Shown one piece after another: positions 1-8,443 of a DNA stretch of 64,000 nucleotides. The notes under the pieces were generated by a model. It made no database searches. It saw only the letters and a program-made list of their open reading frames with translations, and was not told the origin of the DNA. Both the position numbers and the translations under genes were made by a program. The DNA is from an uncultured Lachnospiraceae bacterium (GTDB lineage Bacteria; Bacillota; Clostridia; Lachnospirales; Lachnospiraceae): assembly GCA_910576975.1 (NCBI GenBank), contig CAJTJY010000004.1, forward strand, positions 1-64,000, in the 5' to 3' direction. Position 1 is the first letter of the stretch. Every line of letters starts with the position of its first letter.

Positions 1-1
1 G

Positions 2-304
2 CCTTTATTCCACAGTGACCGTGGATACCAATACACCTCAAAATCCTTCCGTAAAAAGCTTAACAAAGCAGGAATGACGCAAAGCATGTCAAGAGTGTCC
101 AGATGTATTGATAACGGACCAATGGAAGCGTTCTGGGGGATGCTGAAATCAGAAATGTATTACCTGAAGAGATTTCAAACATATGAGGAGCTAAAGGAGG
201 CCATATCCGATTACATAGATTATTATAATAATCATCGGTATCAGAAGCGCTTAAACTGTATGACACCGATAGAATATAGAAACTATTTGAAAGATGCTGC
301 ATAA
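2..304 (+). CDS. IS3-family transposase (OrfB, IS150-like), C-terminal part
   Basis: Frame 2 is open from the first bases of the window to the stop at 302-304, so the gene begins upstream. The visible 100 residues are the end of an rve/DDE integrase core. They contain the HSDRGYQYTS block with the second catalytic Asp, then the ENF-type block here written MEAFWGMLKSE with the catalytic Glu, and the closing YIDYYNNHRYQKRLN and MTPIEYR motifs typical of IS3 OrfB. An ATG at 74 lies inside the domain and is not the true start. The product would carry out strand transfer of the element. The first catalytic Asp is outside the window, so whether the copy is active cannot be judged. Confidence 0.9.
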   Translation, partial: PLFHSDRGYQYTSKSFRKKLNKAGMTQSMSRVSRCIDNGPMEAFWGMLKSEMYYLKRFQTYEELKEAISDYIDYYNNHRYQKRLNCMTPIEYRNYLKDAA

Positions 305-309
305 AAACT

Positions 310-352
310 CTGCCAGTCCTCTTTGCGACTGGCAGGTAAAAATTTTTATTTT
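310..352 (+). terminator. Rho-independent terminator after the transposase
   Basis: A perfect 9-bp stem (ctgccagtc at 310-318 with gactggcag at 327-335) and an 8-nt loop are followed by an A/T tract with a run of T. It begins 5 bp after the transposase stop, inside the insertion element. Confidence 0.65.
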
Positions 353-429
353 TTTAACTGTCTACTTGACAGGGAGCGGTTCAACATCCAGTGTCCCGGC
401 TCTGTTATCATTTATGAAGAATGCCTTAT

Positions 430-1011
430 TTAGAAAAATAAATCTGCACGAATCAATTGCTTGCGAATCTGCGGACCAATTATGGCGGCAAGAATCATTT
501 TGGCAGCATCTCCGATCAAAAATGGGACGACTCCCGCAAACAGTGCAGATTTCCAATCCATGTGTGCCTGGTAAGCAAGCCATGTGGTCCCAAAACCGTA
601 GCAAACGATGCTTCCTGCGATCATGCCAAGAAAGCAGATCAATTTGTTGCTGGTGAATTTGTCGACGAGAATGCCTGCGATAATTGCCATGGGAATAAAG
701 CCGATCAGATATCCGCCAGTAGGACCGAAAAGTTTTTGCGGCCCGCTGCTGAAGCCGGAGAAGACAGGAACCCCGATAAAGCCAATGAGCAGATAGACCA
801 GATAGCTCACGGTAGCTTTCTTCGTGCCAAGCACATAGAGAGAAATATAAATCGCTAAGTTTGTAAGTGAAATAGGCACAGGGCCGATGGGAACTGAAAA
901 TGGCGCAAGAATGCAAGTGACGGCGGTCATAACGCCGATCACTGCGAGCTGCCGTACAGAGAGGCCCTGCTTATTGGGGGTGGATGTGTTGGTATTGATG
1001 GTTGTCTGCAT
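430..1011 (-). CDS. bioY: Biotin transporter BioY (ECF substrate-binding component)
   Basis: BioY is the membrane S-component that binds biotin, usually working with the shared EcfAA'T energy module. The 193-residue product has about six hydrophobic segments and the family signatures VPIGPVPISLTNLAIY near the N-terminus and FGPTGGYLIGF near residue 95. I chose the start at 1011 rather than 1098 because AAAGGA lies just upstream of it, and because the longer reading would run through the promoter and operator. No ecfAAT or biotin synthesis gene is adjacent, so energy coupling would come from elsewhere. A BirA-type operator overlaps its promoter, so repression by biotin is expected. The IS3-family element ends just downstream. 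Confidence 0.93.
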   Translation of the reverse strand: MQTTINTNTSTPNKQGLSVRQLAVIGVMTAVTCILAPFSVPIGPVPISLTNLAIYISLYVLGTKKATVSYLVYLLIGFIGVPVFSGFSSGPQKLFGPTGGYLIGFIPMAIIAGILVDKFTSNKLICFLGMIAGSIVCYGFGTTWLAYQAHMDWKSALFAGVVPFLIGDAAKMILAAIIGPQIRKQLIRADLFF

Positions 1012-1069
1012 AGTGATTTTCCTTTCTGTAACATGAATGATATCATTTAATATTTTTTGTGTTGCTTCA

Positions 1070-1098
1070 AGTATAAATGGTAATGGCTCAATTGTCAA
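1070..1098 (-). promoter_or_regulatory. Sigma-A promoter of bioY
   Basis: Reading leftwards there is a -35 TTGACA (1098-1093), a 17-nt spacer and a -10 TATACT (1075-1070). The bioY start is about 60 bp further on. The -35 box lies inside the left arm of the BirA-like operator. Confidence 0.8.
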
Positions 1099-1124
1099 CC
1101 TATAAAAATTATTAGGTTAACAAT
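1091..1124. promoter_or_regulatory. BirA (biotin repressor) operator
   Basis: Inverted repeat attgtcaacc (1091-1100), 14-nt spacer, ggttaacaat (1115-1124). This matches the known Firmicutes BirA box (TTGTTAACC, about 15 nt, GGTTAACAA) with one mismatch between the arms. It covers the -35 element of bioY, so biotinoyl-AMP-bound BirA should block transcription. birA itself is not in the window. Confidence 0.85.
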
Positions 1125-1214
1125 TGAGAAAATGTGAATCCTGGGATTGCTTTTGCCGCAAAAGTATTTTAAAATCAAGGTATGTATGAGTTATAGAGGA
1201 AGAGGAGGAACAGC

Positions 1215-2048
1215 ATGTATCAGTTTACGGAAGATTGCATCATAGGAATTCGGGAAATTGACCAACAGCATGAAAAATTATTTGAGCTCATTAATGAGAT
1301 TTTAGAATTGCTGCATAATGATATTTTGCAAGATAAGCATCATCAGGTTCAGAATATCTTAGAAGAGTTAAAAGAATACGCAGATATTCATTTTGTCAGT
1401 GAAGAGGCATATATGGCGGCGATCAATGATCCAGAACTGGAAATTCAGAAAAAACAGCATATGGTGTTCAGGGAACGGATCAATAGTTTGGATTTTATGG
1501 GCATTGATGAAATCGACGCACAGCATGAGCTTTTAGAAGAGCTGATGCGCTATCTGACAAGGTGGCTGTACCATCATATCTTAAGCAGCGATTTGATGAT
1601 TGGAAAAATGCCTCCTCTACAACAGTGGAAGCAAGACGCAAATCCTTGTGCGTTTACAGAAAAGTATCTGACAGGAATCCCTCTGATTGACGGGGAGCAT
1701 GAGACCTTGTTTGAGATTATTGCAAAAGCCAACGATCTGGTGAGGGCAGAGCTTTTACATGATAAATATGATGAAATCGTGGGGATCTTGGACCAGTTGC
1801 AGCAATATACCAAGGAACACTTTGCGGACGAGGAAGAATATATGGAGAGCATTGGCTATCCAGGGCTTCATGCACAGAAAATGGCTCATCAGGCGTTTGT
1901 CTCAAAGTTGGAAGAGATTGACTTGGAGCAGTTGGACAATAACCAGCAGCAATATTTAGAGGAATTGATGGTGTTCCTTTTTGGATGGCTGTCCAATCAT
2001 ATTTTGAAATCAGATAAGATGATAGCGGAGGCGCAAGAGTGCATATAG
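1215..2048 (+). CDS. Tandem double-domain bacteriohemerythrin
   Basis: 277 residues made of two hemerythrin four-helix domains (about 1-125 and 140-277), each expected to hold a non-heme di-iron site binding O2 or a related ligand. Visible ligand motifs in domain 1 are DQQHEKLF, HFVSEEAYM and HHILSSD. In domain 2 they are DGEHETLF, HFADEEEYM and NHILKSD. In both domains the usual HxxxH of the third helix reads QxxxH (QKKQH and QKMAH), so one iron-ligand histidine is replaced by glutamine. There is no signal peptide or membrane segment, so it is cytosolic. The start follows AGAGGAGGAACAGC. It stands just upstream of galM but shares no obvious pathway with it. Confidence 0.88.
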   Translation: MYQFTEDCIIGIREIDQQHEKLFELINEILELLHNDILQDKHHQVQNILEELKEYADIHFVSEEAYMAAINDPELEIQKKQHMVFRERINSLDFMGIDEIDAQHELLEELMRYLTRWLYHHILSSDLMIGKMPPLQQWKQDANPCAFTEKYLTGIPLIDGEHETLFEIIAKANDLVRAELLHDKYDEIVGILDQLQQYTKEHFADEEEYMESIGYPGLHAQKMAHQAFVSKLEEIDLEQLDNNQQQYLEELMVFLFGWLSNHILKSDKMIAEAQECI

Positions 2049-2069
2049 TCAACGCAGGGGGATAGAGAA

Positions 2070-3113
2070 ATGGAGACATTGGCATTTGGAACAAGCCAAC
2101 GAGAGGAGCCGGCATCTTTATACTTGCTAGAGAACAAAAATCACACCATGATCAAAGTTTCTGATTATGGAGCGACATTGGTTTCCGTCTTGGTTTTAGA
2201 CAAAAACGGCGTATTGCAAGACGTAGTGCTGGGATATGATAACGCAGGCCAGTACGAGAGCCATAGCTGCTATTTTGGAGCTACCATTGGAAGAAATTGT
2301 AACCGTATTGAGAAGGCACAGATGATGATTGACGGCAAGCTTTGTAAGATTGCTGCAAATGAGGATCAAAATAACCTTCACAGCGGGCCCAATGGATTTG
2401 ACCGCAAGGTATGGGAAGTAAAACAACAAACGGATCACAGCATCACGTTTTTTCATCTTAGTACAGAAGAAGAGCAGGGGTTTCCTGGAAATCTCAAGGT
2501 GGAGGTCACTTATACTCTTACGGATCAAGACGCCATAGAGATCAGCTATCGTGGAGAGACGGATAAGGCAACTATCATGAATTGTACCAACCACTCGTAC
2601 TTTAACCTGGGCGGACATGACAGTGGATCCGTTATGGAACAGAAGCTTCAAATTTTGGCGCAATATTATACTCCAGTCGGTGATTCTAAGTCTATTCCCA
2701 CAGGAGAAATTTCCCCGGTAGAAGGAACTCCTATGGATTTTCGCATTATGAAACCGATCGGGCGGGATATCGAAGATGATTTTGAGCAGTTAAAGCTTAC
2801 TTCCGGATATGATCACAATTATATACTCAGCGATCGGGCGGGAGAGATGAAAATTATGGCTCATGCATATTGTGAGCAGACAGGAATTGCCATGGAAGCA
2901 TCCACAGACTGCTGTGCAGTACAATTATATACTGGGAATTTCATTGAGGAGCAGACAGGAAAAGGAGGAGCGGCATATGGCAGACGCTGTGGATTCTGTT
3001 TGGAGTCACAGTTTTATCCCAATGCCGTGAACCAGGCAAATTTTCCGTCCCCCATCGTAAAAGCAGGGGACGTCTTTACCACAAAGACAATTTATCGGTT
3101 TTTTGTGAAATAA
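2070..3113 (+). CDS. galM: Aldose 1-epimerase (galactose mutarotase)
   Basis: Interconverts alpha and beta anomers of aldoses such as galactose and glucose in the cytosol. The 347-residue length is usual for the family. Motifs in order: NNLHSG near residue 102, the catalytic-site NHSYFNLGG near 172, the substrate-binding GYDHN near 250, and CLESQFYPNA near 310, whose Glu is the likely general base. The start follows AGGGGGAT. It begins 22 bp after the hemerythrin gene, so the two may be co-transcribed. No other galactose (Leloir) gene is nearby. Confidence 0.94.
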   Translation: METLAFGTSQREEPASLYLLENKNHTMIKVSDYGATLVSVLVLDKNGVLQDVVLGYDNAGQYESHSCYFGATIGRNCNRIEKAQMMIDGKLCKIAANEDQNNLHSGPNGFDRKVWEVKQQTDHSITFFHLSTEEEQGFPGNLKVEVTYTLTDQDAIEISYRGETDKATIMNCTNHSYFNLGGHDSGSVMEQKLQILAQYYTPVGDSKSIPTGEISPVEGTPMDFRIMKPIGRDIEDDFEQLKLTSGYDHNYILSDRAGEMKIMAHAYCEQTGIAMEASTDCCAVQLYTGNFIEEQTGKGGAAYGRRCGFCLESQFYPNAVNQANFPSPIVKAGDVFTTKTIYRFFVK

Positions 3114-3202
3114 GAGATAGCCGTCGCTTGGATGGAAGAAGACGCCGATATCGATTTGCCCGATATGCGGAGTAATTTTGACGAAAGAAAGGACATATTT
3201 CA

Positions 3203-3850
3203 ATGACCAAAGAAGAACTGGCTTTAGAGCTGATTCAAAGATTAAAGCAGGAATATCCTGAGGCAGGGTGTACCTTGGATTATAATCAGGCATGGAAACT
3301 CTTAGTCAGCGTGCGGCTGGCCGCGCAATGTACGGATGCCAGGGTTAACGTGGTGGTAGAAGGGCTGTACGACAGATACCCAGATGTAAAATCTCTTGCA
3401 GAAGCCCCGGTGGAAGAGATTGAGAAGATTGTCAGGCCCTGCGGGCTTGGAAAGAGCAAGGCAAGGGATATCAGCGCATGTATGAAGATGCTTCAAGAGG
3501 ACTATCATGGGATGGTTCCTGAGGATTTTGACGCACTGTTAAAGCTTCCAGGAGTGGGCAGAAAAAGTGCAAACTTGATTATGGGAGACGTGTTTCACAA
3601 GCCGGCCATCGTCACCGACACACACTGCATCCGTTTGGTGAACCGCATGGGGCTGGTGGAAAATGTCAAAGATCCCAAAAAGGTGGAAATGCTTTTATGG
3701 AAGCTGATTCCCCCAGAGGAAGGAAGCGATTTTTGTCATCGTCTGGTGTATCATGGCAGAGACGTGTGCACTGCGAGGACCAGTCCTCATTGCGACCGAT
3801 GTTGCGTCCAGGATATTTGTGCCCGTAATGGGGTGGATCAGAAGAAATAA
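3203..3850 (+). CDS. nth: Endonuclease III (DNA glycosylase/AP lyase)
   Basis: Base-excision repair enzyme that removes oxidised pyrimidines and cleaves the abasic site. 215 residues, normal length. The helix-hairpin-helix LPGVGRKSANLIMG (about 113-126) carries the catalytic Lys. The following VTDTHCIRLVNRMGL carries the catalytic Asp. The C-terminus has the four-cysteine [4Fe-4S] loop (CTARTSPHC, CVQDIC). Start with AGGAC about 9 nt upstream. Followed closely by the DUF1015 gene. Confidence 0.96.
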   Translation: MTKEELALELIQRLKQEYPEAGCTLDYNQAWKLLVSVRLAAQCTDARVNVVVEGLYDRYPDVKSLAEAPVEEIEKIVRPCGLGKSKARDISACMKMLQEDYHGMVPEDFDALLKLPGVGRKSANLIMGDVFHKPAIVTDTHCIRLVNRMGLVENVKDPKKVEMLLWKLIPPEEGSDFCHRLVYHGRDVCTARTSPHCDRCCVQDICARNGVDQKK

Positions 3851-3892
3851 ACGACATAAAAACTTTGATTTGAAGAGAAAAGAGGAGAAAAG

Positions 3893-5128
3893 ATGGCAGT
3901 AATTAAACCGTTCTGCGCAATCAGGCCAAACAGAGAAAAAGCAGAGAAAATAGCGGCGCTTCCCTATGACGTATACAACCGCAGAGAGGCAAAGGAGGCA
4001 GTGAGGGCAAATCCTGAGAGTTTCCTTAAAATAGACCGCGCGGAGACTCAGTTTGGGGATCAGGTGGATACCTATGCGCCCGAAGTATATCAGAAAGCAC
4101 ATGACATTTTATGGAACATGGTAGAAGACGGATCATTTGTAAAAGAGACGGAACGCTGCTATTACATCTATGAACTGACGATGAACGCAAGAGTTCAGAC
4201 TGGGATTGCCGCATGCGCCTCGATTGACGATTATGAGCAGGGCGTGATAAAAAAGCACGAGAATACCAGGGCAGAGAAAGAGCAGGACCGAATTCGCCAT
4301 GTGGATATTTGTAATGCCCAGACAGGACCGATTTTTCTGGCATATCGTTCCAATCCGACAATTAATGCGGTAGTAGATGTGGTAAAACAAAAAGAAGCGT
4401 TATATGATTTTACAGCAGATGATGATGTTCGTCACAGGGTATGGACAATTTCTGACAGAGAACAGGTCTGCGCCATTGAGACGGCGTTTGCATCTATCAG
4501 GGAAATCTATATTGCAGATGGGCATCACCGGGCGGCGTCGGCTGTGCGTGTGGGGCAGATGCGCCGGGAAGCAAGTTCGAATTATACCGGGAAAGAGGAA
4601 TTTAATTATTTTCTTTCGGTGCTGTTTCCAGATGAACAGCTTATGATTATGGATTATAACAGAGTAGTCAAGGATTTGAACGGAATGACCGAAACGGAAT
4701 TTTTAAATCAAGTGTCTGTTATATTCGAGGTGGAACGCTTGAACGATCATCCTATTCGGCCTGGCAGAAAGGGAGAATTTTCGATGTACCTGAAAGGTGC
4801 ATGGTATCGCTGCAAGATCCGTCCGGAGGACATTTCAAATGACCCAGTCGAAGGGCTCGATGTGTCTGTGCTTCAGAAAAGGCTGCTCTCGCCGGTGCTG
4901 GGAATTGATGATCCTAAGACAGACGGCAGAATAGATTTTGTAGGGGGCATCCGTGGGATAGAAGAGTTGGAACGGCGCTGTAATGCCGATTGCGCTGTAG
5001 CTTTTGCGATGTACCCGACTTCTATACAGGAATTGTTTGCAGTGGCCGACGCTGGGCGTCTGATGCCGCCGAAGTCCACTTGGTTTGAGCCAAAGCTAAG
5101 GAGCGGGATTTTCATCCATGCGTTGTAA
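3893..5128 (+). CDS. DUF1015 family protein
   Basis: 411-residue soluble protein matching the DUF1015 family along its length: opening AVIKPFCAIRP and LPYDVYN, then IKKHENTRAEKEQDRIRH near residue 120 and IADGHHRAASA near 205. The conserved His-rich motifs suggest an enzymatic or metal-binding role, but no activity is established for the family. In other Firmicutes relatives often sit beside serA/serC, which are absent here. The start follows GAGGAGAAAAG. Function unknown. Confidence 0.85.
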   Translation: MAVIKPFCAIRPNREKAEKIAALPYDVYNRREAKEAVRANPESFLKIDRAETQFGDQVDTYAPEVYQKAHDILWNMVEDGSFVKETERCYYIYELTMNARVQTGIAACASIDDYEQGVIKKHENTRAEKEQDRIRHVDICNAQTGPIFLAYRSNPTINAVVDVVKQKEALYDFTADDDVRHRVWTISDREQVCAIETAFASIREIYIADGHHRAASAVRVGQMRREASSNYTGKEEFNYFLSVLFPDEQLMIMDYNRVVKDLNGMTETEFLNQVSVIFEVERLNDHPIRPGRKGEFSMYLKGAWYRCKIRPEDISNDPVEGLDVSVLQKRLLSPVLGIDDPKTDGRIDFVGGIRGIEELERRCNADCAVAFAMYPTSIQELFAVADAGRLMPPKSTWFEPKLRSGIFIHAL

Positions 5129-5155
5129 AGCTTAGAAGTTCTCGAGGCGTTGGCG

Positions 5156-5370
5156 TCAATCTCGCATCAAGCAAGAACGCATGCCTTTGCTGCTTTCCGA
5201 TAAGATAATTTCATCAGAAACAAAGGGCCTTACATGCATGAGAAAATGCAGTCCGGCATCTTCCGTTATTGTCACAATTTTGGAAGACGCCGGGCTGTTT
5301 TCGGGCAATCCAAGAGCAAGTCCCGTTAACGGATGAAAAAGTTTCTTTTGAGCGATGAAAGGCAGGGAGG
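5156..5370 (-). other. Possible gene relic in the gap before the alarmone synthetase
   Basis: The 246-bp gap holds an open minus-strand stretch ending in TGA at 5158-5156. Its translation reads like ordinary protein (for example PLTGLALGLPENSPASS and LHFLMHVRPFVSDE) but has no convincing start or ribosome binding site. It could be the remnant of a lost gene or chance. Confidence 0.2.
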
Positions 5371-5374
5371 AAAT

Positions 5375-5986
5375 ATGGATTTAAAGGAATCATTACAACA
5401 GGAGGAATTTGTAGTAAAGTGCGAATGTGGAATCAGCTTGATGAATGCCAAGCTGCAGATCATCAATGCGGATTTGGGAATACGCTTTGGAAGAAAGGTC
5501 ATTCACAGCATGTCAAGCAGAATCAAATCTTATGAGAGCATAGCCGCAAAGTTGAGGCGAAAAGGGCTTGCGGAGGACATGGAGTCTGTTGGCGAATATA
5601 TCAATGACGTGGTGGGGATCCGCGCCGTATGTACTTATACGGATGATCTCTACCAGATTGCGGAACTGCTTTGCGCACAGAAAGATATGAACCTTTTAAA
5701 AGAGAAGGATTACATTAAAAAACCCAAAAAAAGCGGCTACCGAAGCCTTCATCTTATTTTTCAGGTGCCAATTTCACTTCAGGAAGAAGTACGTTGGATT
5801 AAAATAGAAGTGCAGCTGCGGACAGCAGCGATGGATTACTGGGCTGGCCTGGATTATCAGCTGCAATATAAAAAGGAAAACCGGGAGGCAAAAAATATTG
5901 GCAGAGAGCTGAAAGAGTATGCAAATGCGATTCAGCAGATTGACAGCAAAGTGCTAGAGCTTCGCAAATGGATTGAAGCTATTTGA
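5375..5986 (+). CDS. Small alarmone synthetase (RelA/SpoT-domain (p)ppGpp synthetase)
   Basis: A 203-residue stand-alone nucleotidyltransferase domain of the RelA/SpoT fold, of the SAS type (RelQ/RelP-like), which transfers pyrophosphate from ATP to GDP or GTP. Visible motifs: EYINDVVGIRAVCTY, KKPKKSGYRSLH and the EVQLRTAAMDYWAGLDY block that places the catalytic Glu. No HD hydrolase, TGS or ACT domain. The start at 5375 has AGGGAGGAAAT directly upstream, better than the ATG at 5333. Its stop lies 5 bp before a palindromic repeat element. Confidence 0.88.
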   Translation: MDLKESLQQEEFVVKCECGISLMNAKLQIINADLGIRFGRKVIHSMSSRIKSYESIAAKLRRKGLAEDMESVGEYINDVVGIRAVCTYTDDLYQIAELLCAQKDMNLLKEKDYIKKPKKSGYRSLHLIFQVPISLQEEVRWIKIEVQLRTAAMDYWAGLDYQLQYKKENREAKNIGRELKEYANAIQQIDSKVLELRKWIEAI

Positions 5987-5991
5987 CAAAA

Positions 5992-6171
5992 GGGGCTGTC
6001 GCACGAATGCATTTGCCTGTTTAAAAGGTTTCCATTGCAAAGCAATGCAAACAAAATGCACAAAAGTCATCTTAGAAAGCTGGCTTTCCAGAGTGATTTT
6101 TGTGCATTCTGTCTTTGCCGCATCAGCGGCAAGACCTTTTAAACAGGCAAATACATTCGTGTGACAGCCCC
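5992..6171. repeat. 180-bp palindromic MITE-like element, copy 1
   Basis: Terminal inverted repeats of about 38 bp, differing at two positions, begin with ggggctgtc and end in gacagcccc. The core holds nested hairpins (CATTGC/GCAATG, GAAAGC/GCTTTC, TGCCGC/GCGGCA). A second copy at 63268-63443 has the same core in the opposite orientation. There is no open reading frame of note. It lies between the alarmone synthetase and the end of the chemotaxis receptor, both of which end into it. Confidence 0.8.
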
Positions 6172-6190
6172 TCCTATCTTGATTTTCGAT

Positions 6191-8221
6191 TTAGGAAAGG
6201 TCAAATCTTTGAACCATCTTGTTTAATAATTCCGCCTGCGAAGCTAGTTCTTCCGAAGTTGCGGAGGTCTCCTGAGAGGCGGCAGAGTTATCTTGTATTC
6301 CGTGCGCCATCTCTTCGATCCCGATGCGTAACTGGTTCATGTTTTCCGCCTGGATTGCGGCGTTTGCAGATGTCTCCTGGATCATTTCATTTACATGATC
6401 TACGGCGTGTACGGATTGTTTCAGAGAATCCATCGTGCTGATGGCAATGGAATTTCCTTTTTGAATCTCTTTCATGGAAATTTCAATCAATTCTTTGGTG
6501 TTGCTCGCTGCCTGTGAGCTCTCCAGTGCCAGCTTTCCGATCTCATCAGCGACAACGGCAAACCCTTTTCCGGCTTCTCCTGCCCTGGCGGCCTCTATGG
6601 AAGCGTTGAGTGACAGAAGATTTGTCTGTGAGGCAATGTCTTCAATGGTTTGAATAATGCCAACGACTTGTTGCGAAGTCTCATGGATGTTGTTCATCGC
6701 TTCCATCATCTGCTTCATCTTTTCCTGGTTCTGCTCGATGATCAAGGCGGCTTCTGCTGTTGCTGTTGCTGAAGCTTGCGCCTCTCTGCGGCTGTTCTCC
6801 ACCTGTTCGGCAACCGTGTTTGTCGTTGCTGCAAGTTGTTCAATAGAAGCAGCCTGTTCTTCCGCGCCTTCGGCTAGGACTAGGGAGGCAGAGGCAAGCT
6901 CTGAAGCTCCGACAGATACATGCTCAGAACTTTCATTGATGCCTGCCATAACCTGATTCATGGAATCAGAAATGTTGAGCAGGGCGGTCTTGATTTTCAT
7001 AAATTCGCCGACATAATCGTTTTTCAGATCAATGCTCAGCTTGCCGTCAGCAAGCTTGGTGAGTACTTCTGAGGTCTCGTCTATGTATACAATATATTCC
7101 TTTAGGCGGTTGACAGTCTTTTGGATCGATTCGCCCAGCTCGCCGATCTCGTTGTTGCTCGTGATGTGCAGTGCAACGTCCAAGTCTCCGTCAGCAAGCT
7201 GCTGCGCCGTGCGGTTTAATTCCAAAATAGGCTTTGTGAGGCTGGCGGCGCTTTTCTTAATACGCAATGTGATCAGCGTGATTCCAATGGCGAAGATCAA
7301 AATCAGTCCGATAACCATTGCGATTAACATCGCATAATATTCTGACATCGGCATACTGCTGAGCACAATATATCCCGTATCTCCGGCATGAAGCAAATAG
7401 CCGTATTTTGTAACCCCGCCTGTCTTATATTTTAAAAATGCGTTGGATTTTGAGTTGATGGTATCGGCAACATTCTGTGAAATTTTTACCTCTTCGATAT
7501 TTTTTTGGATGATGTCGTTATCTGGGTGATAAACAAAGGTGCCGTTTTCCGATAACAGCAGGATGTATCCATTGCGGCCGATTTTGTATTCGCTCATGAG
7601 TTGCGTCATATGATCCAGTGAAATGTCCATGCCCACGGCTCCAAGAACCTCTCCGGTAGCGTCGTCTAACACCGGGGATGCAGCGCTTAGAATCATTTTT
7701 CCAGTCGAGGAATCCACGTATGGCTCGGTCAAGATGTTTTCCCGTGTCTCAATACAGCCATACCAGCCGCGCCCGGTTATGTCCCATCCCTCTTCGCTGG
7801 TAAAGCCGTCAGACTGCGTGAGGGCGCTTGCGTCTAAGTCTGAAATCCAGGCAGCCATCACATTATCAGAGTCGGTAGCCGCAATGTTTACGAGATTGTC
7901 CATTACGGTATCCATCTTCTTAGCCTGCCGGATATCATCGCCTGCCTTTATCTCATTCATGACCTCTTTGACCTCTGGGTTGGCGGCAAGAAGTTCTGCG
8001 CTCTTTGTATATTGTTCGAGAAATCCTGTCAATTGATTGGCAGCCGCATTGGATTCCTCGATTAATTCGGTTCGTTTCGAGGTAATGCTGAGCCAGCTAA
8101 CCATGCAAGTTGCAATAATTGCCACTAGCAGAAATACTAAGATGACGCTCCCGCCAATTTGGTAGAGAATTTCATCTGCGATTCTTTGTCTTGAGTTTGC
8201 TTTGTTCTTTTTTTGTTTCAT
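6191..8221 (-). CDS. Methyl-accepting chemotaxis protein (dCache-HAMP-MCP signal)
   Basis: 676-residue membrane receptor. Domains in order: short basic cytosolic start, first membrane segment (about 20-42), extracytoplasmic dCache sensor (about 45-290, with DGFTSEEGWDITGRGWYG and a PYVDSSTGKMI stretch typical of ligand sensing), second membrane segment (about 300-322), HAMP linker, then a long coiled-coil signalling domain. The conserved CheA/CheW hairpin tip IASQTNLLSLNASIEAARAG is intact. I chose the start at 8221 because GGGAGG sits 7 nt upstream and a longer ORF would begin in the -10 box. It is presumably one input to the flagellar motor encoded downstream. The ligand cannot be read; many dCache receptors bind amino acids. 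Confidence 0.93.
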   Translation of the reverse strand: MKQKKNKANSRQRIADEILYQIGGSVILVFLLVAIIATCMVSWLSITSKRTELIEESNAAANQLTGFLEQYTKSAELLAANPEVKEVMNEIKAGDDIRQAKKMDTVMDNLVNIAATDSDNVMAAWISDLDASALTQSDGFTSEEGWDITGRGWYGCIETRENILTEPYVDSSTGKMILSAASPVLDDATGEVLGAVGMDISLDHMTQLMSEYKIGRNGYILLLSENGTFVYHPDNDIIQKNIEEVKISQNVADTINSKSNAFLKYKTGGVTKYGYLLHAGDTGYIVLSSMPMSEYYAMLIAMVIGLILIFAIGITLITLRIKKSAASLTKPILELNRTAQQLADGDLDVALHITSNNEIGELGESIQKTVNRLKEYIVYIDETSEVLTKLADGKLSIDLKNDYVGEFMKIKTALLNISDSMNQVMAGINESSEHVSVGASELASASLVLAEGAEEQAASIEQLAATTNTVAEQVENSRREAQASATATAEAALIIEQNQEKMKQMMEAMNNIHETSQQVVGIIQTIEDIASQTNLLSLNASIEAARAGEAGKGFAVVADEIGKLALESSQAASNTKELIEISMKEIQKGNSIAISTMDSLKQSVHAVDHVNEMIQETSANAAIQAENMNQLRIGIEEMAHGIQDNSAASQETSATSEELASQAELLNKMVQRFDLS

Positions 8222-8255
8222 AAGTAATCCTCCCAATCTGCCTTTTCCTTCTTTC

Positions 8256-8284
8256 ATTATACTGCTGATTGCCAGTTAGTACAA
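8256..8284 (-). promoter_or_regulatory. Sigma-A promoter of the chemotaxis receptor gene
   Basis: On the minus strand: -35 TTGTAC (8284-8279), 17-nt spacer, -10 TATAAT (8261-8256), about 35 bp before the chosen start. It is not a sigma-28 type promoter, unlike those of the flagellar genes in this window. Confidence 0.75.
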
Positions 8285-8287
8285 TAG

Positions 8288-8392
8288 AAAGTTGCTTTTC
8301 GAGTCTCCCCATTTTGCAATTCATAGTGCCAAAAGGTCTTGCTGCCTTTGGCACTATGAATTGCAAAATGGGGAAACTCAAAAAAGTTGCTT
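8288..8392. repeat. Perfect 27-bp hairpin flanked by 10-bp direct repeats
   Basis: The arms at 8307-8333 and 8347-8373 are perfectly complementary over 27 bp with a 13-nt loop. With one mismatch the stem extends to 8301-8379. The 10-bp direct repeats aaagttgctt at 8288-8297 and 8383-8392 flank it, like a target duplication. The loop region aaaaggtcttg is shared with the palindromic elements at 5992 and 63268, suggesting a related, smaller element. Confidence 0.75.
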
Positions 8393-8443
8393 GTTTTTCA
8401 GTTGCAAAAAGAAATCGGCAACAGGGGGATTTTAAAACGTAAT

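Larger units (their letters stand above)
1..383 (+). mobile_element. IS3-family insertion sequence, right end (left part outside window)
   Basis: The window opens inside an insertion sequence. The transposase C-terminus is followed by a hairpin, a T-rich stretch and a segment at about 357-383 (ctgtctacttgacaggg, then agcggttca) that resembles the terminal repeat of IS150-like members of the IS3 family. The exact end is inferred, because the left inverted repeat is not in the window. The element ends about 45 bp beyond the bioY stop codon, so it lies downstream of bioY without disrupting it. Confidence 0.6.

Noticed and set aside
457..858. Plus-strand ORF of 133 codons opposite bioY
   Set aside because: bioY on the minus strand has full family motifs, promoter and operator; the plus frame is its shadow.
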